IMG/VR virus record: IMGVR_UViG_3300025127_000025
Coordinates: 1-64,000 of that record
DNA length: 64,000 nucleotides
Reading direction: 5' to 3' (one strand)
Origin: a virus
This document shows positions 27,201 to 39,200 of this stretch, piece after piece. The position numbers and the translations under genes were made by a program. The notes beneath the pieces were generated by a model that made no database searches, was not told where the DNA came from, and saw only the letters and a list, made by a program, of their open reading frames with translations. Each line of letters starts with the position of its first letter. Within the stretch, counting starts at the first letter, position 1.

Positions 27201-30200
27201 ATACTCGCTCATGAGTCCTATTCGACTCGCAGGTCTTACTCAGTGACAGCGCACCAACTAGACGTTAACTGGACCAGTGGTGCAGCGACGCTACACGTTA
27301 AGCCCTTGAACAACGAGAGCACTGACCTAGCGTCTTGGGGGACATACGGCTTCCCTCGTTATGGTAGAATACACCTACCTGATGGAAGCAGTGCCAAGTA
27401 CGACAGCAAGACTGGGTCAACGTTTGTCTTCAGCGCAGCCAGCGCGTCTACCTTGGACTTCCTGTCCAGTGATGGCACCTCGCATCTAGCAGTCGGTAAA
27501 CTACTCAACGCTACTGGCTTCATGGTTGGACCGACCAGTGGTACCTCCGTCACCATAAACGGTAACTTCACAGTGTTCAGTGAGGCGGACTTTGGAGATG
27601 AGTCCGACTTGGAAAACGGCACTACCTTGAATGACAGGATGCATCAGTCCCTAAACGATGTGCAACATGATTACCAGTTGGGCACTCAGTATGCAAGCAC
27701 TAGGGCAATAGCGGAGATACCCCTGTTCTCTGAGCAGTTCTTCCACGACTCCATTGGTCCCGGTAACGCTTTCAAGATACACGTTGACGCCACTCATACA
27801 GCGCACACGTACAATCCCAGTCCGGTCGGTAGGAGATTCAAGAGCGAGAATGAACTTGCAGACAGGGAGGCCAAATCAGCCTTCTCAATAGCGTTGCAGA
27901 ACAGGGAATACCTAGACTCAACATTTGCAGTAAAATGGGACGCTGTCAACAAAAGGCTGTATGTGAACAACATAAACATCTTCCCAGACTCAACTACGAG
28001 CACTGCTACCTACAAAGGCGTGACCACCGCGTATCGCTATAGAAAGGTGCATCTCGCCAACGGTGAGTGGTCTTGGTACACCAGTGTCAATACAAGCGAT
28101 GGGTACTTACAGTTGCTTGACGCCACGTATGGGCAGAGCCCGAACTTCTTCGAGTCATTAGCAGTGGGCATCTCCGTCTTCATCAACGATGCAGGCATAG
28201 ACAGTTCTCTGATACCAATCAGTTCCGATGAGTTCACACCGTCCTCCGACTTCGAAAACAGGGACGAATATTATCATGATGCTGCCAGTGTAAAGACACA
28301 GGGTGGAAATGTAGACTACGGTCTGCGTCAATACGTTAGCGCTGTTGAGTTCAAGGCTGGTCCTGAGTCCAACCCACACGCACCTAGAGTGGATGTAAAA
28401 CGTGCCACTGGTAAGGTGTTGACTGCAACTGTCACTAGACTCACAGGTGTGCCAGAGCAGGCTGTCACAATCACCCTCAGTGAGGAGGACTTCGCAAAGT
28501 TCCCTGACTTGGGATACGATACTCTAGCAAATGCTCCCTCCTCCGTTGGGGATTTGGGATACGAGGTGCAATACGATGACAATGGCACGGTGTACAGTTA
28601 CCAGTACCATGGTCACATCAAGACGATAAACAGTGTCGCAACGCCCAAGAACAGCATAACACTGGTCTTTCAAACATCTGGTGCTACATATCCATTAGTC
28701 GATACTGGTGTACTAATCAATAGAACTGCACTTGGTGGTGGCTCCTATGCACAGGGAACAACTGGCGCCATGATTGTAGATGGTGTTGATGCAACTACGA
28801 TATTTACTGTGGGTGATTTACTTTTCCAATCTGATGGTAGTAGTGCTGGAGAGATAACCGCTGTTTCATCAACAGCAGTCACAGTGGGAGGGGGAACCAC
28901 TAATGGGGCATTTCAAGACAATGAGGAATTGAAAGCCGCGCAGGGATTCCCCGAAGGTGTCAAGATAACCCTGACAAGCAAACGCAGAAGCATACTCGGG
29001 ACCTCAGTCACCACAGAGGTATCCGATGGCTCTCAGTATTACCGTGAGTTGAAGAACAGCCTGAACATTACCGATGTCACCGTTACTGCACAAAGCGCGG
29101 ACTCATCATCACCGTTTGAGATAACCGTAGACGGTGCCAGTGGAAAGAACGTCAACGACCTGCACGGCACGAATGTCAAGAAAGACGACGTCCTCTATTA
29201 CTTGGAAGACACTAGCACCGACAAAATACGAAGAATAGGAGTCGTTAGTGAAGTTGAGAGCGCTGATGCAAACGGCACCCAAATCATCAACATGACTGCC
29301 GCGACACCAGTGATACCGTCCAATGCAAAACTAGCAGTATGGATGGGTGACTACGAGGAGAGGGATGCCGTTCTCAATGCAACATGGCTCAACCCTTACT
29401 CAGCCGGTGGATTCCGTGACGGCGACACCGTGTGGGCCAATATGTCATACAACAACCCACACGCTGTCGAGGGGTTGTTTGCCAAGAGCAGAGGAGTCTA
29501 CAATGAGTCACAGGTCTGGAACGCCTTCAATGGCGGTGCTGGTGAGTTGGATACCACTAACCCCAGAGACAGCATACCGCTTGAGAACTTCATGATTGGC
29601 AATACCTGTCTGGAGACAGCCAGAAACTATGTCCAACACGTCAACAGAACGGTCGAGGAGAACTACCTAGCGCTAGGCCTAACAGCATCACAAGCACCCA
29701 CTGTGGCATTCATTGACCCCTATCTATCAAACGATGACCATGCGCGTGTGCTATTGTACGATGTGGCACATGACAAGGAGTTCATCGCATTCCAAGACAT
29801 ACACATGCAGGTACAAACTAGCCCTGATGCCGTTCAGATAGGATGGCCCAAGGAAGTGGTTGAGGACGGCGGTAGCACAAGGAGCAGGCTACACAAGGTC
29901 AATGCAGTCTACAATGGAGCAGGCCCAAGCCCTTGGACCACGCAGATAGACGTCACCAACGGATTCCTGTCACAGAACCCATACATACGAAGCACACAGC
30001 AATCCAAGTTCATAGAGAGCGCATACGCCCACGACCTGTCTAATCGACATACTGAGGACTTGTTGGACTCTACCACATTTGACAATCAGAGTGTCGACTT
30101 CCCAACCGATGGTAGGAGCATAGCAGGCGCTAGGTTGTACGGAAAGTCACACGGACACTACGTCCACACTGGATACTCCTACGGGGGTGCAGTCGATGGA

Positions 30201-33200
30201 CTCAGAAACGGCTACAGCCTGACACCCAGAACAAACGACAGCGTATCACTTCACAAAATTGCTGACCCGCTACATGACTTCACTAGAATACCAGTGGACG
30301 CTGTGGACTCCTACACTGACTCCCTAATAGACCTGAGAAAGGGCACTAGCAACTGCACTTTCAGAGACCCTGCTACTTTCTTCGACACTCCTGATGGCAC
30401 TAGAGTCATACCTGCCTTCCTCTGTCTCAAGGGAATACGCAACACATCACTCGACCTATCCTCCCATGAGGAAACTAGACTACAGCACCTACCACAGTGG
30501 AAGGACATGGGCTTCGTCAGAAGACTGACGATAGACTTGGGTGAGGTGGCGGAGAAAGACGGTGTTGTCAATACTCTCAGTGGTGCAGAAGAAGTAGTCC
30601 GCATGATAAACCAGCATGCTGCTCTAAACGCTAGACTGCTAAGTGGCTCTGCTCACGACCCTGCCCCCTTCTGGCATACAGACAACGGTGACAGGGGTAC
30701 GCACATGGGGTACATCCGTGCTCATATAGGGAGAGAGGTGCAGGACCTAAATGGTGACGTAGGCTTCACTGTCGTCCTACACAGCACCGTACCGGGTGCC
30801 AGTGGTAGAAACTTCTGCGCTTGGCTGGATAACAGCACAGGCCAGACATCGTATCAGCCTCAGTTCCTAGTTGGCCATGGTGGCAGATGGAGAAACTTCT
30901 GGGCCCTTCCAGATGAGAGAGAGGGTGAGAACATGCACCCGGCGCCTATGCCTCTTGATAAGAACGGCAGGCCCTTTGCACCAATAACGACACTACAGCA
31001 GTATGTGACATCCATAGAGAGCGGTGAGGATATCAGGAGCGTTGCTGATTTCGAAGACACATCAGTGATGAGAGCAGTCTCAGATTCGATAAGCGGGAAG
31101 AACCACAACTCAATCAATGTAGAATCTCTTGACATCAAGGGTTCATCTTCATCTCTAGTTAGAGGGCTGAGGACAGGGCCAAGTGCGCTTGCTAGAGTCA
31201 ACTTCGGTGGTCTGGTCGCAAGCGGTGTACCGGGCTTTGCGCCAGATGCGGGTAGTTGGGGTTTTGGCTTTAATGGTGAGAGTAAATTCAACAACAGGTA
31301 CGGCACAACATCGACATCAACTTACTCCTCACATGTGCCCACATCGCAGGTGTCCCAAGACGCAGTCGGCACAGGACAGATATACGGTCTGAGCCTGACT
31401 GACAATTTAGGTAGGCAGAATACTCTGAGGTACATCTACAGAACCATGGGTGAGTCCTTCTCCAATAGCAACACGTCACTGCCTGACACGATAGAGGAGG
31501 AGGTATGCATATTCATAGATGACAGGGACGTGTCACAAGGTGGTTTCACACTTGGTAGTGCCATGAGTGGTTCTGGTGATGCCACTGGTAGAATGAGTTT
31601 CTCAGCCGTGTCCGAGGTCTTAGGTAGTTGGAGAGGGGCAAAATGGAGAGGGGTCGCCGCTCCAAACGCTGCCACTCTAGTCACTGCGGTATTGAGCAGT
31701 GAAACCCTCTCAATCACCTTTGTTGCTCCTTTCGACGCATCCTTCACCGATGACAAATTAGGCTATCTTGGATTTCCAAAGGAAGACGGCATCATACAGA
31801 TTAGCGACTACGATGGTGCCGGTAATGCGAATGTGGGTCTGACGTTGTCATACACCCACAGAAGCGAGACGGTGTTCTATGGCGTCACAGGAGTGTCCTC
31901 ACTCACAAGCACCTCCTATCTCATATCTTCCGTATTGAATCAAACCACATTAGTCACAGATGAGTTGCTCGCTGCTGTAACTGCTGCTGCAATCAACGCA
32001 GGAGATGAAGTTAACACGCTGAACGGGCATACGTTTGACTGCACGAACATGTATGCCTTCGACGGTAAGACCTTCGGAGAGTGGGGCGTAAGTCCCAATG
32101 CAATAAAGATACGAGCATACAATCCAAACAAGAGAGTAAAACCGTTGAACCTATCTTACAACGCATCAATGTTTAGGGACTTGGGTATTCAGGCAGCACA
32201 CTTAGAGTTTGGTGAGGTTGAGAAGGTAACAAGACCCACTGGCACTGCTAGTTATGCATTCGGTACATCACGTGCGGTGACCGACGCTAACATAGATGCA
32301 AGTAGAAACATAGATTGCGGGTATGTTCCATATACAGTTTTGCAAATACGAACAATTGCAAAAGGACCTATGGGAAATACAGCATCACCTAATTTGGTAG
32401 ATTCCAAAAACGTTGTACTGAATACAAATAAATGGTCAAGGGGACTAAAGGGAATGGATTACACCAGATATTCTGGAGACCATATACTACCCTCAATAGA
32501 CAACCCGCATTCCATTTACACCACGGGTTTCTCTACAGTCAGTGCGGTTACTGTCGATGGTGAATTTGCTGAGGGCCACACCGGTGCGATAGCGATAGAT
32601 GGTGGAAACTCAAACGTGTTTACCGTAGGGGACCTGATTGTCGATGCTGCTGATAGGGTGCTAGGACGGGTCACCGCTACTAACACGACATCCAGTTTCT
32701 CAATAGACGAGTTACGTGTTAGTATAGCGGATACGCTAAACATAACAAGGAGAAAAGCAATCGCTGAGACCACCAAGGACTGGCAATCAACAGTGACCCT
32801 TGGTGCCAATATGTTCCAGTTCCTCATACCTGCATGCACCGATACGACAGGTAGCAGAATACCATCGTTCGGTGAGAGGAAGAGAATATACCTGACGGAT
32901 GAGAAGTCGATAGTCGCTGAAAGCAAAGTGGGTACAAACGCTGCTACAGAGTTATCTTGGGATATAGACGATTCTAACAACATGCCTAGAGAGATAACAT
33001 TCGAGGGCAACATACTCAGCACACACTTCGACCCTGAGTTCAACGGCCTTCGTTCTATAGGCAGTGTGTTCTCAGAGCCCATCGTCCACTTCCGTGGTGG
33101 TAAGAGCAGTAGGGACCATAGTGTGCCTCTGTTCTTCGGTGGTGGCTTCAGTGGGGTCGTGCTTGATGTAAACGACGGCACCACGAACGATTATTCGTCA

Positions 33201-36200
33201 TTCTACACACATCCGTATGCTAACGGTCCCACGGGTGTCTCTGGTATTCAGAATGCCAGTGAGATATCGACGAGTTTCGCCATGCTTGACACCAACGCCA
33301 TGTTCGCCTTCTTCCCCGGCGCAGCGCTGTGCAACCAGCATCGTGGTAGCATCACACCACCAGTATTCAACAAACAGAACATACTGTCACCTGATTTGAA
33401 CAGAGCCTCCTCCACATACAGCAGCGGCGTGGTCAAAGCGAAGCCAGTGCCTATGGTGCTCAGATTCGCACACCCGACTGCGAGGTACGAAGACCATGTG
33501 AACAGTATTGACAGCAAGACTACATATCTAATATTCGGTCCGGGGCAGGCTTTCCCGTTTACCAACGAGGCTGCCTTGGATAGTGAAAGTGGTACTACGA
33601 ACGCAAAAGAGCCATATCCGGGTCGTATAATCACAAGCGGTAGCACATGGGCAAGTGTACCGTTCAAGGGTGGCTACAGCAGTCTTGGTAATGACCAGCA
33701 ACTATTCCCCAACTCGATAGAGAACAGCAGGCACTCGTTCCTACCACCTCGCAAGGACTACTACAGCACCACCGCTGGCTTCCATTGGAGGGCGATGGTC
33801 AACTGGGAGTCACCAGCAGGCTACACAATGAAGGAGGAACTCAAACAGGTACCAGAGCACGGTAGGCACTACGGACAACAACTGAATGATGACACTCCAT
33901 ATGACGCTAATGACCTCACGAGAGTCACACCCAAGATGCACACACCTACCATAGGCTTCGGCATCACCATGGCCGCTGATACGGTGTGGCACATGGACGG
34001 TGGATATCACCCCGGCGGCTCTTGGTTGGACAACCAACTCACATTCAACCCACCACACAAGGGCAAGTCAGACTCAAGGGTCCTCAGTAGCAACTGGGAG
34101 AGGGCCAACCAGATACACCCAACTGCGTTCAGAGTCGCAGGGCCGTTGACTGACCGCATATTGGACTACGTCGGTAACGGCAGTGAGGCTGTGGTAAGCG
34201 GCGATGTGGACATGGAATACATAGTCGTCGATGCGACTCGATGCCAGAACGGTGAGGAGTTGGCCACGGTGCTAGGAGCAGCAATCAACGCATTCCCCGG
34301 CGCTGGCTCGCTCAAAGCGCTAGGTGGTACTCACATGCCATCCATGGGCAACGCGATGCGTCAGGACAGATACGGATGGAGGCATCTAGGCACTCTAGAT
34401 GAGTATAATGACAGTTCATCCACTGGTAACTACATAGACAGCGAGTTCAATGATGGGGACGGTACGACATTCACGCAGGAGTACCTTGAGCAATTACCGA
34501 CATCTGGTTGGCTGAGGGCAATCAAGGAGTCAAACGGCGCAGTCGCTTGGGTGCCCTATCACTCAAGGGAGGTTCTCAATGAGTCCTCCAGCAACTGGAA
34601 AGTGAGGTTCTACATGGCGCCGAACAGGATACATGGTCAGAGTAAAGCCGAGGACCCCCAGACTTGGGAGGACTTTATTGGAGGAGCATCTGCCGACTTT
34701 GCCGCTGTTGATGACACATACACATTGTATGTATGGTCCAAGGCTGGCACTCTCCGATTCAACAACGAGAATGTGTCAGGCAGGGACCACATGACACAAG
34801 TTCACTTCTCAGGCATAGCGGATGCCGTTGACCGCACCAGACCCATAGGGGCGATAGGATGGCACGGTGAGCGATACTCGTACCTCAATAGCCTGAAGAT
34901 AACCAAGAACACGTCAGGCACTGGCTATGCAGCGGGTCTAGGTGCTTACCATCCCATGCTCAACTTCTCCCCGTACGGAACTGCTGGTACCGTGATGAAC
35001 ACGCATAGCAATGTGCCAGTCGTGGCACCGATGAGAAACAGCCCTGAGAGCACACCCACGATAGATGGGATAGGCATCTACGTCGGTACGCATGTGAAGA
35101 AGGCTAACTTCTACACCAAGTACAATCTAACGACTGGTAGCGGTGGAGCATACGATACCTACACGTATGCATTTACACATACTGAAGACACCACTAATGA
35201 TGCCAATCAGTGGAATGTGCCTACTAATTACATAGACAACACGCCACTACCAAAAGAACTCACTCTACCTCAGGGACTCTACACCAGTGCTTTCCTAGTT
35301 GTCAGTTACGACTCTGAAAGCAGTCTTGTCGCTAAGTTCGATAGGGACGGCATAACCGCCAATGGAGACTGGTTGCAGGTCATAGGTCAGGGCACGGACC
35401 CAATCACATATGCTGGTAACACGCAATGGGACGAGAGGTTCCATGGTCAGGACAGATTCATCGCACCAGCCAACGCAGGGCCAAACGTAGAGGCACTGAT
35501 TGTCGACAGCACAACTGTGCCTATCGTCTCTAATCCAGCGTCTGGTGGTAGTAGCAACTGGGCCGCTACGACCTTCTCTGGAATCGGCAACTACTTCCAT
35601 GGTGATGCAGGTAACAATACCGCTCAGTCAGATGAACTGGAACTGAAGAACGCAGTGCCGGGATTGAACAAGATAGGAGACTTGTTGTTCGACCTAGACC
35701 ACTCTGTCGGCTCTGTATTGCTTGAGTCGGGTGATGCAGAAAGAAACACATCCGCTGATAGTTACACTGTGGCACACACAAATAACTGGCCATCTCGCTA
35801 TTGGATGGGGGATGTCAATGCCTTCCAGATGTACGAGAACTCTGCGGTGCACAACTTCTCAGTCGAGAACGTCGTCTGGAAGAGGATGGACGGCGGTAAC
35901 CTCTCACTTCCAGCAGTCAATGCACGTGGGTTAGGAGCAGTGCCATGGGTCACACGTGTGAAGAGCAATGCAGCGATTCTCACAGGTGAGAAGTTGTACG
36001 GCAATGTCAGATTCTCATTCGAGACCACCAACAGCGCAATGATGCCCGTGCTACAAGCACAGGAGTTGTCACATCCAGAGTTCGCTAGAAAGCACCCCTA
36101 CAAGGTGGGTAATGTCCTTGACATACCGAATGAGGAGGTACAGTTCCAGAGTATCAATGTGAGGGACGATAGCGGTCAGATGCATAAGATAGAGGGAGGT

Positions 36201-39200
36201 AGCCCGTTAGGCACAATCATACGAGGCTTCCGCGTTCCCGAGAACAGAGGCGTGGACGGTAGGGCGCCTGCACTTGCAAACAGCGGCAAGGAGCCTAACC
36301 TCAAAGTGCAGTTACCAGACCCCAACTCGATACCCGGCAACATAGTGGTGCGCTCAGGCTACGACCCCATACAGGCATACCAGAACGAGACTATGGGCAC
36401 TGGCGGTATGCATCACCCTGACTTGGGCTCATCGGTGTCAACTCACCTGTTCGACAACTCAGTGTCCAGCCCGAGACAAGGGCCGACATACGAGAATCAC
36501 AACTGGGAGAGAATCAACCCAGTGTCATTCGACTCTGAACTGGGTGCTTGGAACAATAACTCACCACTCAACACAAGTTACGAACTCCATGACAGGACCC
36601 TGTACTTCCACGTGACGAAGATGGGTCACAGCCACTCACACAGGTACCCAGCAGTCTACACACACGCTGGTGGTGTCGAGAACGACGTAGTCTCAGTGAC
36701 AGCATGGAACAGCAGCACAAGCGTCCTGACTATCGATGCGGTGTTGGACACTGATGTCTTTGCCGCTGGCTTCGGCACAGTGCAGGACACTAGGAAGTTC
36801 CTCAGGGTGTACAATCCCACTACCGACGAGGGTGCTGTGTGCTCCTACACCGCTCAAGGCAGCACTTCCATCACAGTGGTGGGTGATGTCAACTTCGCCA
36901 CCTTCATGGCAGGGCAGACCGTCACTGACCTCAAGGTCGTCCCATCCTACTACATACCAGCAGGTAGCAATCGATTCTTCGCAGCAAGGAGGCTGAGGGA
37001 CCATGCAGAGGTAAGCGGCAACTCCCCAGACATGGCCAACACCCTCTACCACGTCGCTGGGCAAACAGTTGGATTCGATGCTTACAGCAAACCCGTAATG
37101 ACACCCATGCCATACCCCAGAATGGGGCATCATTTCGTCACACCGACAATGCCGATGCTACCCGGTCATTGGGCACATCCAGCGTATCAAAGCCTCTACA
37201 GGCGTCATTTGGCCGATTTTAATTCGACAACCTCTTTCCATGACGCGGGTCTTTTCGACAAGCATACAACTGCAATCAACAAACTCTCAGGTGTTGAAAC
37301 ATCCTTGGGAACGTCTCTTGAGGACAATATCAAGCCACTTGACAGTGAGATAAACTTCAGTGGTGTAAACGCGGCCCCGTCGCTGCCCAGCGATATACAC
37401 GGAGGCGCATTTACGTTGATGTTCGAGACGAGTGTCAAATATGATGGTTATGGTGTTCTAGCATCCTCTGATGGCTCTAGCACCACAAAAGCGGCCACAG
37501 TGAACAAAGCAGGGGGTCACAGCATTGTGCTGGAGGCTGCTAGTGAGTACACACTAGGTAGGCACTTCCCTGACCCTGCCGAGGTTGGAGCGTATCAAAT
37601 TGTGATACAGCCCAACCTCTTCAACCACCAACTAGTGGGCTATCATAACAACTCAACCACTGAACTCACTAGCCAGCAGATAAACACGGTTATTGGCATC
37701 AAAAAGGACGCTGGGGACTCAGATGACAAGGGTGGACTCACTCTAGTGCTTGCAAAAGCCACTAACGCAGACGTGCGGGGCTGTGAGGTCTTCATCAATG
37801 AGAAGATACTAGACGTCAGCAACGACCCCGGTAGCCAGTTCACCAACATACCACCGCTGATGTCATACAACCACATAGGTGCGCAATTGACAGAAAGCCC
37901 CGCATTTACAAGAAGAGGATTCCCATATAGCAAAATGTTCAGCAATGCAACCCCTGCTCACACATTACACATACCATGGTGGAGCATATTGCACAAGAAT
38001 GGTATACAATACGATGGAAGTGCAGTTTCAGAAGCCACAAACTTCAGAAAACTCACTCAATATAGCCCTGATGATTACTACTTATTCATGAGAAGCACCT
38101 TTGGTAGTGTGGGTAGTCAACTAACTATCAATGGATATACTTCACTATACTTAGATATATACGATAAATATAGAAGAAGTGTCAGTATATCTCCAAAATG
38201 TATAGTACAATCATTCAATACTAGTGGAACTATAGTTGTAGATAATGCAAATACATTTCCAATATTCCCATATTATGAACAAGTAGTGCAGTATACAGCC
38301 AAAAACGGCACTGTCTACTCCAAAGCGTTGGCTAGTGTGGATGGAAACACAGCAGCAACGGTAAATATCCCTAAAACGCTTAATTTAGCCGCTAAATCAG
38401 GTCTTGATGGCTTTTGGGACAATATGTTCAACGGTGCTATACTTACTTTAACATATAGTTATGACACTTTACCCGCTGGTAATATAATTACAGATACAAG
38501 TAAAAGTGTATTTGCAAATATACTTCCAGATATAATTGATGGTAATCAAGATACAAACAGTAGATTCGTACCAGATGCTTTCCTATGTATGTGGCATCAT
38601 AATCTAGGTAGGCCTAATACATACTTCTCAGACAATACTTCTCGCAGTTGGAAAGGTGCTCCTGTCAATAAGGCTCAGTACAATTCAATGCCTGAGCATT
38701 TCGAGACTATACACTACCATGATTTCACACACTCGATAAGCACCGGACCATTTGATTTCCTAATCAAGAGGCCTAATATTGATGGTGGAGGCACTGGTAT
38801 TAGAGACGGGCAAGTTACATCTGGTAATAGCACACACGATGCTGGTGGTACAAACGTTATGCTAAGCGGTTTCTGGCCCTGTGGTAGCCGTGGGGGACCC
38901 CATGCAAGCAAACTAGACCTATATGGCATGGCAAGCGCATCTTGGAACGTACATGCTACATCCACTAGTGCCAACTTCTCTTCTGCCGTAAATCTAGAGT
39001 GGAAAGATAGTGACGACGACGGGTCATATGCTGTGTCCTCAGGCATCACAACAAATACTATGGCAACTACCAGAAGAAGGCCATATGGGCACCGTAACGC
39101 TGTACGGCAAGCCTATAACAGACCTAGATACGACCTATATCCACCCCGAGCACTGTATGAAGCAACCGCCTCAGGCTCTGGTCAAAACACCACGAACTAC

